A DNA stretch of 64,000 nt from Pseudomonas oryzihabitans NBRC 102199 (GCF_000730625.1 NZ_BBIT01000013.1:62001-126000), one strand, 5' to 3'; positions 1-11,393 are shown, counted from the first letter of the stretch. The notes: a model not told the origin generated them from the sequence alone. A program made the numbers and translations.

Positions 1-207
1 GGCGATGTCGAAACGGTTGCGCTGACCGGCCAGCTCGCCGACCAGCAGGTCATAGAGGGTGTCTTCGCGAAAGGAGCCGGCCGGTTGCGGCGTACTGGTC
101 TTGGCGGTGGGCGGCGGGATGGCGGCGGCGGGCGTCGGCTGCCGGCCGAGGTTCTGGCAGCCGGCGAGCAGCAGGGCGGTCGTCAGCAGCGCGAGGTATC
201 TGGTCAT
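1..207 (-). CDS. TPR-type lipoprotein, N-terminal part (PA4667-like)
   Basis: The first 69 codons of a leftward gene that runs off the window edge. It begins MTRYLALLTTALLLAGC, a type II signal peptide with lipobox LAGC, so the mature protein should be a lipid-anchored envelope protein. A Pro/Ala/Thr-rich linker follows, and then the start of a segment (FREDTLYDLLVGELAGQR) typical of the tetratricopeptide proteins found divergent to hemA in pseudomonads. In PAO1 this position is PA4667, followed by lolB. The TPR repeats themselves lie outside the window, so the family call rests on synteny and the opening motif. Confidence 0.75.
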   Translation of the reverse strand, partial: MTRYLALLTTALLLAGCQNLGRQPTPAAAIPPPTAKTSTPQPAGSFREDTLYDLLVGELAGQRNRFDIA

Positions 208-452
208 AGGGTCAGGGCGGCCTTTTTACAGTCGGTCCATCATGCCACAAGAGTCGCCGTGGCCGCGTCGCACATGCGGAGCGGCGGGCCGAGAAGTGCG
301 GTGGTCGAGGCTGTTGACGCCTTTTGCCCGGCAAGATTCATTCGCCCAGGCTATGACGGCGATTGTCCGACGTCTCGTCGCTGCTGGTTGTCGCCACCGC
401 CCGCGCGTAGGACAATGTTCGGCTTTCCCAATCCGTTCGACTGCTTGCGTCC

Positions 453-1721
453 ATGGCCTTTCTCGCGCTCGGCATCAATCACAAGACCGCCTCGGTTGAG
501 GTGCGCGAACGCGTGGCTTTCACTCCAGAGCAGACGGTCGAGGCCCTGCGCCAGCTGGAGCAGGCCACCCACAGTCGCGAAGCGGCGATTCTTTCCACCT
601 GCAATCGCAGCGAACTCTACCTGGAGCTGGAGCCCAGCCTGGCGGACGCCGTGCTGGCCTGGCTCGCCCAGTACCACCGGGTGCCTCTGGAAGACCTGCG
701 CGCCAGCATCTATCTGCACCAGGACGAAGCCGCGGTGCGCCACATGATGCGGGTGGCCGCCGGGCTGGACTCCATGGTGCTGGGCGAGCCGCAGATCCTT
801 GGCCAGCTCAAGTCGGCCTATGCCGTGGCCCGCGAGGCCGGCACCGTGGGGCCGCTGCTAGGCCGCCTGTTCCAGGCCACCTTCAACACCGCCAAGGCGG
901 TGCGCACCGACACGGCGATCGGCGAGAACCCGGTGTCGGTGGCCTTTGCCGCGGTCAGCCTGGCCAAGCAGATCTTCAGCGACCTCAGCCGCAGCCAGGC
1001 GTTGCTGATCGGCGCTGGCGAGACCATCACCCTGGTCGCCCGCCATCTGCACGAACAGGGCGTGCGCCGCATCGTCGTCGCCAACCGCACCCTGGAGCGC
1101 GCCAGCCACCTGGCCGAGGAATTCGGCGCCCATACCGTGCTCCTGGCCGACATTCCCGACGAACTGGTCAACAGCGACATCGTCATCAGTTCCACTGCCA
1201 GCCAGTTGCCCATCCTCGGCAAGGGCGCGGTGGAACGGGCGCTCAAGCAGCGTCGGCACAAGCCCATCTTCATGGTCGACATCGCCGTGCCGCGCGACAT
1301 CGAGCCGGAGGTGAGCGAGCTGGAAGACGTCTACCTCTATACGGTGGACGACCTGCACGAGGTGGTGGCGGAAAATCTCAAGAGTCGCCAGGGCGCGGCC
1401 CAGGCCGCCGAGAAGCTGGTGCTGGCCGGGGTCGACGACTTCATGCAGCGGCTACGCGAGCGCGCCGCGGTGGACGTGGTCCGCGCCTATCGTCAGCAGG
1501 GCGAGCAGATCCGCGACGACGAACTGGCTCGCGCCCAGCGCCAGCTGGCCAATGGCGCCGATCCCCAGGAAGCCCTGGCCGCCCTGGCGCGCAGCCTCAC
1601 CAACAAGCTGATGCACGCACCGAGCGTGCAGCTCAAGAAACTATCCGCCGAGGGACGCGTCGACGCGCTGACCCTGGCTCAGGAACTCTTCGCCCTCGAC
1701 GAGGGTTTGGACAAGACATGA
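453..1721 (+). CDS. hemA: Glutamyl-tRNA reductase
   Basis: A 422-aa NADPH-dependent glutamyl-tRNA reductase, the first committed step of C5-pathway tetrapyrrole synthesis, making glutamate-1-semialdehyde from Glu-tRNA. The N-terminus [19 protein letters not shown] is characteristic, and the catalytic cysteine sits in [10 protein letters not shown] (Cys50). An NADP-binding domain follows (IGAGETI) and then a helical dimerisation domain. It overlaps prfA by 4 nt (ATGA), so translational coupling is likely. The 245-bp gap to the divergent lipoprotein gene holds a TTGACG box at 314-319, but its -10 is poor (TTCATT), so I do not claim a promoter there. Confidence 0.97.
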   Translation: MAFLALGINHKTASVEVRERVAFTPEQTVEALRQLEQATHSREAAILSTCNRSELYLELEPSLADAVLAWLAQYHRVPLEDLRASIYLHQDEAAVRHMMRVAAGLDSMVLGEPQILGQLKSAYAVAREAGTVGPLLGRLFQATFNTAKAVRTDTAIGENPVSVAFAAVSLAKQIFSDLSRSQALLIGAGETITLVARHLHEQGVRRIVVANRTLERASHLAEEFGAHTVLLADIPDELVNSDIVISSTASQLPILGKGAVERALKQRRHKPIFMVDIAVPRDIEPEVSELEDVYLYTVDDLHEVVAENLKSRQGAAQAAEKLVLAGVDDFMQRLRERAAVDVVRAYRQQGEQIRDDELARAQRQLANGADPQEALAALARSLTNKLMHAPSVQLKKLSAEGRVDALTLAQELFALDEGLDKT

Positions 1722-2800
1722 AGACCTCTCTGTTGCACAAGCTCGACGGTCTGCAGGACCGCTTCGAGGAGCTGACCGCGCTGTTGGGCGACGCCGAAGT
1801 CATCAGCGACCAGACCCAGTTCCGCGCCTATTCCAAGGAATACGCTGAACTCGAGCCGGTCAGCCAGGCGTTCACCGAATACCGCAAGGTGCAGGCCGAC
1901 CTGGAGGGCGCCCAGGCGCTACTCAAGGACAGCGATCCGGATCTGCGCGAGATGGCCGAGGAAGAGGTCGGCACTGCCAAGGCGCGCCTGCAGGAACTGG
2001 AAGACGAGTTGCAGCGCATGATGCTGCCGCGCGATCCCAACGACGGCCGCAACGTCTTCCTGGAAATCCGCGCCGGTACCGGTGGCGACGAGGCGGCGAT
2101 CTTTGCCGGCGATCTGTTCCGCATGTATTCGCGCTATGCCGAACGCCAGGGCTGGCGACTGGAAGTGCTCTCGGAAAACGAGGGCGAGCACGGCGGCTTC
2201 AAGGAGGTCATCGCCCGGGTCGAGGGCGACAACGTCTACGCCAAGCTCAAGTTCGAGTCCGGCGCGCACCGGGTGCAGCGGGTGCCGGAAACCGAATCCC
2301 AGGGCCGCATCCACACCTCGGCCTGTACCGTGGCGGTGCTGCCCGAGCCCGACGAGCAGCAGGCCATCGAGATCAATCCGGCCGATCTGCGCGTCGACAC
2401 CTATCGCTCCTCCGGGGCGGGCGGTCAGCACGTCAACAAGACCGACTCCGCGGTGCGCATCACCCACCTGCCCACCGGCATCGTGGTGGAGTGCCAGGAG
2501 GAACGCTCCCAGCACAAGAACCGCGCCAAGGCCATGGCCTGGCTGTCGGCCAAGCTCAACGACCAGCAGGACGCGGCGGCGCACAAGGAAATGTCCGACA
2601 CCCGCCGGCTGCTGGTGGGGTCGGGTGACCGCTCCGAGCGCATCCGTACCTACAACTTCCCCCAGGGGCGGGTGACCGATCACCGCATCAACCTGACCCT
2701 CTATTCTCTCAGCGAGGTGGTCAACGGCGACGTCCAGCAGGTCATCGATCCGCTGCTGCAGGAATACCAGGCCGACCAGCTGGCGGCCCTGGGAGACTAA
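1718..2800 (+). CDS. prfA: Peptide chain release factor 1
   Basis: A 360-aa class I release factor that reads UAA and UAG and triggers peptidyl-tRNA hydrolysis in the ribosomal A site. The universal GGQ motif lies in [17 protein letters not shown], near residue 235. The length equals the usual RF1 length. It overlaps hemA by 4 nt and is followed after 3 nt by prmC, whose product methylates the GGQ glutamine, so enzyme and substrate are encoded side by side. The order hemA-prfA-prmC is conserved across gammaproteobacteria. Confidence 0.97.
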   Translation: MKTSLLHKLDGLQDRFEELTALLGDAEVISDQTQFRAYSKEYAELEPVSQAFTEYRKVQADLEGAQALLKDSDPDLREMAEEEVGTAKARLQELEDELQRMMLPRDPNDGRNVFLEIRAGTGGDEAAIFAGDLFRMYSRYAERQGWRLEVLSENEGEHGGFKEVIARVEGDNVYAKLKFESGAHRVQRVPETESQGRIHTSACTVAVLPEPDEQQAIEINPADLRVDTYRSSGAGGQHVNKTDSAVRITHLPTGIVVECQEERSQHKNRAKAMAWLSAKLNDQQDAAAHKEMSDTRRLLVGSGDRSERIRTYNFPQGRVTDHRINLTLYSLSEVVNGDVQQVIDPLLQEYQADQLAALGD

Positions 2801-2803
2801 GCC

Positions 2804-3634
2804 ATGGCCACCATCGGCGCCCTGGTGCGCGAAAGCCAGTTGCCGGATTCGCCCAGCGCCCGCCTCGACGTGGAATTGCTGCTGGCGGCCGCCCTGGACA
2901 AGCCACGCAGCTACCTGCGCACCTGGCCGGAAAAGCTGGTGCCGCGCGAGGCCCTGGCACGGTTCCAGGCCGATCTCGAACGCCGCCGGCAGGGCGAGCC
3001 GGTGGCCTATATCCTCGGCCAGCAGGGCTTCTGGTCGCTGGACCTGGAGGTCAGCCCCGATACCCTGATCCCGCGTCCCGACACCGAGGTGCTGGTGGAA
3101 ACCGCCCTGGCGCTGCCCCTGGCCGACGAGGTGCGGGTGCTGGATCTGGGCACGGGTACCGGCGCCATCGCCCTGGCCCTGGCCCATGAACGACCGCGCT
3201 GGCAGGTCAGCGGCGTGGATCGCATCCCGGCCGCAGTGGAGCTGGCGCAACGCAACGCCCAGCGCCTGCGGCTGGGCAACGTCGGCTTCCAGCAGAGTCA
3301 CTGGTTCGCCGCCCTCGCCGGACAGCGTTTCGAGCTGATCGTCAGCAATCCGCCCTATATCGCCGGCAGCGATCGCCATCTCGACGAAGGCGATGTGCGC
3401 TTCGAGCCGCGCAGCGCCCTAGTGGCTGGCGCCGATGGCCTGGACGACATCCGCGAGCTGATCGCGGCGGCGCCCGCGCACCTGCAGCCGGGTGGCTGGC
3501 TGTGGCTGGAGCACGGCTTCGAGCAGGCCGCCGCGGTACGCGAACTGCTGGTGCGCCAGGGCTTCATCGAGGTCGAGAGTCGCCAGGACCTGGGTGGTCA
3601 TGCGCGCATCAGCGGAGGCCGCTGGCCATGCTGA
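2804..3634 (+). CDS. prmC: Release factor glutamine methyltransferase
   Basis: A 276-aa SAM-dependent N5-glutamine methyltransferase (formerly HemK) acting on the GGQ glutamine of RF1 and RF2. It has the class I SAM motif VLDLGTGTGAIALALA and the catalytic NPPY tetrad at residues 182-185 (IVSNPPYIAG), the signature that positions the glutamine amide. It starts 3 nt after prfA and overlaps moeB by 7 nt, so it is part of one tight transcription unit from hemA to murI. Confidence 0.96.
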   Translation: MATIGALVRESQLPDSPSARLDVELLLAAALDKPRSYLRTWPEKLVPREALARFQADLERRRQGEPVAYILGQQGFWSLDLEVSPDTLIPRPDTEVLVETALALPLADEVRVLDLGTGTGAIALALAHERPRWQVSGVDRIPAAVELAQRNAQRLRLGNVGFQQSHWFAALAGQRFELIVSNPPYIAGSDRHLDEGDVRFEPRSALVAGADGLDDIRELIAAAPAHLQPGGWLWLEHGFEQAAAVRELLVRQGFIEVESRQDLGGHARISGGRWPC

Positions 3635-4383
3635 GCGATGGCGAACTGCTGCGCTACAGCCGGCAGATCTTGCTGGCCCAGGTGGATATCGCCGGACAAT
3701 TGCGACTGAAGGACGCCAGGGTGCTCATCGTCGGCCTCGGCGGTCTGGGGTCGCCGGTGGCGCTCTACCTGGCTGCCGCCGGCGTCGGCGAATTGCACCT
3801 GGCCGACTTCGACCAGGTGGACCTGAGCAACCTGCAGCGCCAGGTGCTGCACGACGAGAGCCGCATCGGCCAGGGCAAGGTGGATTCCGCCCTGCAACGC
3901 CTGGCGGCGCTCAATCCGGAGGTACGCCTGGTGCCGCTGCGCGAGGCGCTGGACGCCGACAGCCTGGCGGCGCGCATCGCCGCGGTGGACCTGGTGCTGG
4001 ACTGCTCGGACAACTTCACCACCCGCGCGGCCGTGAACGCCGCCTGCGTCGCCACCGGGCGGCCGCTGGTGAGTGGCGCGGCCATTCGCCTGGAAGGCCA
4101 GCTCAGCGTCTTCGATCCGCGTCGTGCCGACAGTCCCTGCTATCACTGCCTCTATGGCGAGGGCAGCGAAGCCGAGCTCAGTTGCAGCGAAGCCGGGGTG
4201 CTTGGTCCGGTGGTGGGCCTGGTGGGCAGTCTGCAGGCACTGGAAGCGCTCAAGTTGCTGGCCGGCTTCGGCGAGCCGCTGGTGGGACGGCTACTGCTGG
4301 TGGATGCCGCGGGCAGTCGCTTCCGCGAATTGCGCGTCCGGCGCGATCCGGGGTGCCCGGTGTGCGGCGCCCGCCATGGCTGA
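3628..4383 (+). CDS. moeB: HesA/MoeB/ThiF-type adenylyltransferase
   Basis: A 251-aa E1-like adenylating enzyme. The start at 3628 ([16 protein letters not shown]) is the standard MoeB opening. A Rossmann nucleotide loop ([12 protein letters not shown]) is followed by the arginine-finger region [13 protein letters not shown]. Two zinc-binding cysteine pairs, CYHC and CPVC, are near the C-terminus. In molybdopterin synthesis MoeB adenylates the C-terminal glycine of MoaD; ThiF-like use in thiamine synthesis cannot be excluded from sequence alone, but the position after prmC matches moeB in Pseudomonas. It overlaps both neighbours. Confidence 0.9.
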   Translation: MLSDGELLRYSRQILLAQVDIAGQLRLKDARVLIVGLGGLGSPVALYLAAAGVGELHLADFDQVDLSNLQRQVLHDESRIGQGKVDSALQRLAALNPEVRLVPLREALDADSLAARIAAVDLVLDCSDNFTTRAAVNAACVATGRPLVSGAAIRLEGQLSVFDPRRADSPCYHCLYGEGSEAELSCSEAGVLGPVVGLVGSLQALEALKLLAGFGEPLVGRLLLVDAAGSRFRELRVRRDPGCPVCGARHG

Positions 4384-5167
4384 GGAGGCGCCGGTCGGGG
4401 TCTTCGACTCGGGCGTCGGCGGCCTGTCGGTGCTGGCCGAGATCCGCCAGCTGTTGCCAGCGGAAACCCTGCATTACATCGCCGACTGCGGCCATATCCC
4501 CTATGGGGAAAAGACCCCCGCCTTCATCCGCGAGCGCTGCCAGCTGATCGCGGCGCGGCTGCACGCCCAGGGTGCCAAGGCCCTGGTGGTGGCCTGCAAC
4601 ACCGCCACCGTGGCGGCGGTGGCCGATCTGCGCGAACGCTATCCCCGCTGGCCCATCGTCGGCATGGAGCCGGCGGTGAAGCCGGCGGCCGCCGCCACCC
4701 GCAATGGCCGGGTCGGGGTGCTGGCGACCACGGGTACGCTGCAGAGCGCCAAGTTCGCGGCCTTGCTGGACCGATTCGCCCTGGGCGTCCAGGTCGTGAC
4801 CCAGCCCTGCCCGGGACTGGTGGAGCAGGTCGAGCGCGGCGATCTGCACGGCCCCGAGACCCGGCGCCTGCTGCAGGGTTTTCTCGAGCCGCTGCTGACG
4901 GCAGAGTGCGACACCCTGATCCTGGGGTGCACCCACTACCCCTTCCTGCGCCCCTTGCTGGCCGAACTGGTGCCGCCAGAAATCATCCTGGTGGACACCG
5001 GCGCCGCCGTGGCCCGACGCCTGCAGAGTCTGCTGGCGCGGGACGCGCGCCTGGCCCGTGGACCCGCCGGCCCGACGCGGATCTGGACGTCCGGCGAGCC
5101 CGCCGACCTGGAGGCGGTACTGCCGCAACTCTGGCCGGCAGGTGCCGAGGTAAAGGCGTTCGTCTGA
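4376..5167 (+). CDS. murI: Glutamate racemase
   Basis: A 263-aa cofactor-independent racemase supplying D-glutamate for peptidoglycan. The two catalytic cysteines are Cys74 (VACNTATV) and Cys185 (LGCTHYPF), and the substrate-binding opening is [13 protein letters not shown]. The start at 4376 overlaps the moeB stop by 8 nt; longer in-frame extensions upstream lie inside moeB and are not needed. It is the last gene of the hemA run. A 152-bp gap without an obvious terminator separates it from pagL. Confidence 0.96.
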   Translation: MAEEAPVGVFDSGVGGLSVLAEIRQLLPAETLHYIADCGHIPYGEKTPAFIRERCQLIAARLHAQGAKALVVACNTATVAAVADLRERYPRWPIVGMEPAVKPAAAATRNGRVGVLATTGTLQSAKFAALLDRFALGVQVVTQPCPGLVEQVERGDLHGPETRRLLQGFLEPLLTAECDTLILGCTHYPFLRPLLAELVPPEIILVDTGAAVARRLQSLLARDARLARGPAGPTRIWTSGEPADLEAVLPQLWPAGAEVKAFV

Positions 5168-5319
5168 CTTTTCTGCCCGGGTTTTGCTCGCCAAATGCCT
5201 GTCCAGCGACTAGCATCCGACCTTGTAGGTAAAAATGTCCCAGCCTGTGAACACCTTCACGACTTAGGGGTCAATGCTGGCGGTTCGTAAAAACTAGAAA
5301 CATCCATAAGGGCACTCTC

Positions 5320-5844
5320 ATGAACAAATTGCTTTCCCTCGCAGTAGCCGCCGCGCTTTCGCTGGGTGGCGTGGCAGCGGCACAGGCTGTGGAAATCACC
5401 GGGGCGGTCGGCGCCACCAGCCAGAGCGGCATGACCTACCGCATCGGTGCCGGCTGGAGCTGGGACAAGAGCTGGTGGCAGAGCTCCACCGGCCGCCTGA
5501 CCGGTTACTGGGATGCGGGCTACACCTACTGGGAAGGTGACAACGGCCATTCTTCCGACCAGCATTCGCTGTCCTTCGCCCCGGTGTTCGTCTACGAATT
5601 CGGCCAGGGCCAGGTGAAGCCCTTCGTCGAGGCCGGTATCGGCGTCTCGGTCTTCTCCAGCACCAAGGTCGGCGAACAGGACCTGGGTTCGGCCTTCAAC
5701 TTCGAAGACCGCATCGGCCTGGGCCTGAAGTTCGGCGACACCCAGCGCGTCGGCATCCGCGCGACCCACTATTCCAACGCCGGCATCAAGCAGCCCAACG
5801 ATGGCATCGAGTCCTATGCGCTGTTCTACAGCCATACCCTCTGA
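5320..5844 (+). CDS. pagL: Lipid A 3-O-deacylase (acyloxyacyl hydrolase)
   Basis: A 174-aa outer-membrane beta-barrel enzyme that removes the 3-position acyl chain of lipid A. A signal peptide of about 23 residues ends in AQA. The catalytic His, Ser and Glu of the PagL family fit His150 and Ser152 (THYSNAG) and Glu164 (GIESY), with the 12-residue Ser-Glu spacing of P. aeruginosa PagL. Position between murI and phr matches PA4661. In P. aeruginosa the gene is PhoP-controlled, but I see no convincing PhoP box in the 5168-5319 gap. Confidence 0.9.
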   Translation: MNKLLSLAVAAALSLGGVAAAQAVEITGAVGATSQSGMTYRIGAGWSWDKSWWQSSTGRLTGYWDAGYTYWEGDNGHSSDQHSLSFAPVFVYEFGQGQVKPFVEAGIGVSVFSSTKVGEQDLGSAFNFEDRIGLGLKFGDTQRVGIRATHYSNAGIKQPNDGIESYALFYSHTL

Positions 5845-5859
5845 TCCAGGGCTGCTATG

Positions 5860-5887
5860 AAAAAAGCCGGACCTAGTCCGGCTTTTT
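5860..5887. terminator. Bidirectional terminator between pagL and phr
   Basis: A perfect 12-bp stem, AAAAAGCCGGAC with GTCCGGCTTTTT, around a CTA loop. It has A and T runs on opposite sides, so it can serve both strands. It starts 16 nt after the pagL stop and overlaps the phr stop codon and its last codons. Confidence 0.85.
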
Positions 5888-7294
5888 CGTTTCCGTCTTG
5901 CGCGCCATGCCGCGGTAGGCGGCCAGGGCGCGCTGGCGACTCTCGCCCAGGTCCACCAGCGGCGTCAGGTAGCGGCCCCCGGGGGTGTGCACGGCCTTGC
6001 CCTTGAGGTCGGCTAGCTCCGGTATCCAGGTGCGCACATAATCGCCCCGGGCATCGATCTTGAGCGCCTGGGTATGGGGATTGAACACCCGGAAATAGGG
6101 CACCGAATCGGTCCCGGTGGAGGCGCTCCACTGCCAGCCGCCGTTGTTAGAGGCCAGGTCGCCGTCGATGAGGTGCTGCATGAACCAGCGTTCACCTTCA
6201 CGCCAGTCGATCAGCAGATTCTTGCAGAGAAACATGGCGGTCAGCATGCGCATGCGATTGTGCATCCAGCCGGTCTGCAGGAGCTGGCGCATGGCGGCAT
6301 CGATGATGGGAATCCCGGTGCGCCCCTGCTGCCAGGCGTCGAGGCCTTCGCGGTCGTTACGCCAGGGCAGGGCGGCCAGGTCCCGGTTGAACGGCTGGTG
6401 CCGCGAAACCCAGGGATAGCCCACCAGTACGTGGCGATAGAATTCGCGCCAGAGCAACTCGGTGATCCAGGTGGCCGCTCCCTGCTTGCCACCGCTAAGC
6501 AGGCCGTCATTGGCGCGGACCGCCGCCTGCAGGCACTGCCGGGGCGTCAGCACGCCGGCGTTGAGGTAGGCGGACAACTGGCTGGTACCGGGTGTGGAGG
6601 GAATGTCCCGCGCCTGGTGATAGTCCTCCAGGTCGTCCTGGATAAAGGCCTGCAGACGCTGCAGGCCGGCCTCTTCACCGGCCGGCCACAGCTGTTGCAC
6701 CTCGGGCGAGATGGCCGCAAAGCCGGCGACCGAGGTGGGCAGGTCATCCGCCTGGACCAGACTTTTCTTCTGCTTGCCGGGAGCGGGCAGGGGCGTCGGC
6801 AGACCGGTTTCCAGGCGTGCCAGGCAGGTCTTCCTGAACTGGCCGAAGACCTTGAAATAGCCGCCGCTCTTGGTCAGCACCGTACCCGGCGCGAACAGCG
6901 TCTGGTCCAGATAGCGATGGGCCGTCAGCCCCGCCGCTTCGAAGGCTTCAGCCACGGCGTCGTCGCGCGCGGCTTCGTTGACCCCGTATTCGTCATTGAA
7001 GTGCAGGTGTTCGAGGTCCAGTTCCCTGGCCAGCTCAAGCAGTACCTGGGGCGCCTGTTTCCAGCGCTCGGCGCTACGCACCAGCAAGGGAATACCGAGA
7101 GAACCGAGCGTCTTGCCCAGTTCGGCGAGATTGCGCAGCCAGAAATCGACCTTGACCGCCGCCTCGTCATGTTCCTGCCACTGGGCAGGACTCAGCAGGA
7201 AGACGGCCACCACCGGACCCTGTTCGGCGGCGGCGTGGAGAGCGGGATGATCGAGGGTGCGCAGGTCGGTACGAAACCAGACGAGCTGACTCAT
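5873..7294 (-). CDS. phrB: Deoxyribodipyrimidine photolyase
   Basis: A 473-aa class I CPD photolyase/cryptochrome family enzyme that repairs UV pyrimidine dimers with blue light. It has an N-terminal alpha/beta antenna domain (LVWFRTDLRTLDHPAL) and a C-terminal FAD domain whose signature includes NNGGWQWSASTGTD and PYFRVFNP. The start overlaps the regulator gene upstream by 4 nt, so phr is the last gene of the FAD-oxidoreductase/tudS-ybgA/merR/phr group. Its final codons lie inside the terminator hairpin. Confidence 0.95.
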   Translation of the reverse strand: MSQLVWFRTDLRTLDHPALHAAAEQGPVVAVFLLSPAQWQEHDEAAVKVDFWLRNLAELGKTLGSLGIPLLVRSAERWKQAPQVLLELARELDLEHLHFNDEYGVNEAARDDAVAEAFEAAGLTAHRYLDQTLFAPGTVLTKSGGYFKVFGQFRKTCLARLETGLPTPLPAPGKQKKSLVQADDLPTSVAGFAAISPEVQQLWPAGEEAGLQRLQAFIQDDLEDYHQARDIPSTPGTSQLSAYLNAGVLTPRQCLQAAVRANDGLLSGGKQGAATWITELLWREFYRHVLVGYPWVSRHQPFNRDLAALPWRNDREGLDAWQQGRTGIPIIDAAMRQLLQTGWMHNRMRMLTAMFLCKNLLIDWREGERWFMQHLIDGDLASNNGGWQWSASTGTDSVPYFRVFNPHTQALKIDARGDYVRTWIPELADLKGKAVHTPGGRYLTPLVDLGESRQRALAAYRGMARKTETKKPD

Positions 7295-8235
7295 GCGTGG
7301 CGTTCCTGGCGCAGGAGGCCGGCACTCTGCAGGCGGTCGAAGGCCTCCCCCGGGCTGCGCGCCGGTGCGGCATCGGCGGTGAGGGATTCGCCCAGAGCGC
7401 CCAGGGTCAGGCAGGGGCGGGCATGGCGGTTGGCGAAGGTCTGCAGCTGGCGGCGCAGCTCGCTGTCGGGTCGACTGTCACGGCAGAGCACCAGCGCCCG
7501 GGGCTCCAGCTGCTCGACCAGGCGATCCAGATTGCCCGCGGGGACCGCCCATTCCACGATCTCGACCGGGCACTCGGCGGTGCTGATCAGCCAGGCGCAG
7601 AGCCACAGGGACACATTCATCGGCGTGTCGTCGAGATTGAGCAGCACCAGGGGGGCGCCTCTCAGGCTGTGCTGGCTGTGGTAGATCCGCGCGCCCAGCT
7701 TGCTGCGCAGCCAGGACTGGAAGAACACCTGTTGCAAGCGGCCATCGTCGGTGGCCTGGCTCAGGCGCTCCAGTTCCCGCAGCAGCGGCCAGAGCAACTG
7801 GTCCAGCAGCACCCGCGGGGGATAGAGCGAGGCGGCGCGATTGTAGGCTTCGTCCAGGGCGCGCGAGGCCAGCCGGCCGATGGCGTCCATCATCTCCTGA
7901 TGGATGCCCTGCCAAGGCGTGTCGCTAGGTACCGCGGCGGGCCGCTGTTCGTCGAGCAGTCCCTTGACCTGGCTGACCGCCACGCCGCGGGCGATCCAGG
8001 CGAGGATCTGCTGCACCCGGACCACATGGGCCTCGCTGTACAGCCGATGGCCCTTGGGGGTGCGCTTGGGCACCAGCAAGCCATAGCGCCGCTCCCAGGC
8101 CCTCAACGTCACGGCGTTCACGCCGGTGCGCCGGGCGATTTCCCGGATGGGCAGCCAGCCCTCATGGAGAGCGGACTGGTAGTCCTGCTCTTCGGCGTTG
8201 GACGACGAAGGCAAGGGAGAGGCGCTAGATGGCAT
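7291..8235 (-). CDS. MerR-family regulator, LitR/CarH-like
   Basis: A 314-aa regulator. After a short Ser-rich lead, a MerR DNA-binding domain covers about residues 27-95 (IREIARRTGVNAVTLRAWER). A C-terminal region of about 200 residues has the layout of the cobalamin-binding domain of LitR/CarH light regulators. The B12-coordinating DxHxxG motif is not present: the equivalent stretch reads NLDDTPMNVS. Family knowledge: Pseudomonas LitR homologues beside phr control light-induced genes. Inference: it represses its own operon through the TTGTACAA pair upstream of the tudS-ybgA gene. It matches PA4659 in synteny. Confidence 0.85.
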   Translation of the reverse strand: MPSSASPLPSSSNAEEQDYQSALHEGWLPIREIARRTGVNAVTLRAWERRYGLLVPKRTPKGHRLYSEAHVVRVQQILAWIARGVAVSQVKGLLDEQRPAAVPSDTPWQGIHQEMMDAIGRLASRALDEAYNRAASLYPPRVLLDQLLWPLLRELERLSQATDDGRLQQVFFQSWLRSKLGARIYHSQHSLRGAPLVLLNLDDTPMNVSLWLCAWLISTAECPVEIVEWAVPAGNLDRLVEQLEPRALVLCRDSRPDSELRRQLQTFANRHARPCLTLGALGESLTADAAPARSPGEAFDRLQSAGLLRQERHA

Positions 8236-9196
8236 TTCGCAGACTCAGGCGTTCGGGGTGCGGTTGGAGATAGGCCTGCTCGTTCACATAACGATCCGGA
8301 TGCTGGCGGAAGTGGTGCTTGAGCAGCGTCAGGGGCACGACCAGAGGAACGACGCCCTCGTGGTACTGCTCGATGAGCTGTTGCATTTCCTGCTTCTCGC
8401 TGTCGCTCAGGACCCGACGCAGATAACCGAATAGATGATAGAGCACATTGCAGTGAGTACCACGGGTAGCGCACTTTTTCAGTGCAGCCATCAGGCCACT
8501 GAAATACTCCTGTCCCAGCTCGTCCAGATTGCGCTGGCCGATGCTGCCGACCAACTGACCAAGCGCCCGGGCCCGGTGGGCATCATGGGCCATGAGTTGG
8601 TACTTGTAGCGCGAATGATAGGACAGCAGGGCACGTGCCGTCAGGCCTTGTTGCATGAGCTGCAGCCAATGAGCGTGGGCGAAGACGCGGGTGACGAAGT
8701 TTTCCCGCAGCACCGGATCATTCAGGCGCCCGGCTTCTTCCACCGGCAAGTCCGGTCGTAGACGCATGATGGCGGCGGCGAACAGGCCGCGACCGTCGGT
8801 TTCGCTGCCCTGGCCATTGGCGTGATAGACCTTGACCCTTTCCATGCCACAGGAAGGCGATTTCTGCATGAAGATGAAGCCGGACAGGTCGGTGAGCTCG
8901 CCCGCCATCTTTTCCCCGTAGCGGGTCAGGGCGGCGGTCACGTCCAGGCTGGGATCGACGGTGCCCACCGCGCGCGGCGCCTGGGAGTCGCCCACCAGGC
9001 GGATGGGTTCGCGGGGCGTGCCGAGGCCGATGGCCATTTCCGGGCAGACCCGGACGAAGTCGAAGTGCTCGGCGAAGGTCTGGCTGCAGAGCCGGGATTC
9101 CTTGTGTCCACCGTTATAGCGGACTTCGTCACCCAGCAGGCAGGCACTGATGCCCAGGCGCGGGCGGGGCAGGCTGGAGGAGGAGTTGGCAAGCAT
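8225..9196 (-). CDS. DUF523-DUF1722 fusion (TudS-YbgA)
   Basis: A 323-aa two-domain protein. The N-terminal DUF523 domain keeps the three cysteines expected for a [4Fe-4S] cluster (ISACLLG, RVCPE and SPSCGM), as in the thiouracil desulfidase TudS. The C-terminal half is a YbgA-type DUF1722 domain (HSRYKYQLMAHD). I chose the ATG at 9196, with AGGGGAT upstream, over a longer start that would run into the operator repeats. It overlaps the regulator start by 11 nt. The cellular role is not proven; removal of thiolated pyrimidines or nucleosides is the family-based guess. Confidence 0.85.
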   Translation of the reverse strand: MLANSSSSLPRPRLGISACLLGDEVRYNGGHKESRLCSQTFAEHFDFVRVCPEMAIGLGTPREPIRLVGDSQAPRAVGTVDPSLDVTAALTRYGEKMAGELTDLSGFIFMQKSPSCGMERVKVYHANGQGSETDGRGLFAAAIMRLRPDLPVEEAGRLNDPVLRENFVTRVFAHAHWLQLMQQGLTARALLSYHSRYKYQLMAHDAHRARALGQLVGSIGQRNLDELGQEYFSGLMAALKKCATRGTHCNVLYHLFGYLRRVLSDSEKQEMQQLIEQYHEGVVPLVVPLTLLKHHFRQHPDRYVNEQAYLQPHPERLSLRNAI

Positions 9197-9219
9197 GGAG
9201 ATCCCCTGTCGTGTATTTT

Positions 9220-9248
9220 CTTGTACAAGGTTTTCCTGTTTGTACAAG
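9220..9248 (-). promoter_or_regulatory. Paired TTGTACAA operator and putative promoter
   Basis: Two copies of the 8-bp palindrome TTGTACAA, extended to CTTGTACAAG in one copy. They are centred 19 bp apart and lie 24-52 bp upstream of the tudS-ybgA start. Read leftwards they could also supply a -35 (TTGTAC, 9242-9247) and a -10 (TACAAG, 9220-9225) with a 16-bp spacer. TGTACA-containing repeats are typical targets of LitR/CarH-type MerR repressors, and such a regulator is encoded two genes away. Confidence 0.6.
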
Positions 9249-9321
9249 TTTGGTGCAACTTTCGACAGGGGGCTGCGGCAAAAGATTCGCCGCAGGTTAC
9301 AGACGGCGTGCGCTTCGTCGC

Positions 9322-11389
<2,068 letters not shown>

Positions 11390-11393
<4 letters not shown>

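Noticed and set aside
314-342. sigma70 promoter before hemA (TTGACG, TTCATT)
   Set aside because: The -10 matches only 3 of 6 positions and no other support exists.
1919-3379. A 486-codon leftward open frame opposite prfA and prmC
   Set aside because: Antisense of two well-identified genes, spanning their boundary.
5168-5319. PhoP box upstream of pagL
   Set aside because: No pair of direct repeats of the expected type and spacing was found, although PhoP control is known for pagL in P. aeruginosa.
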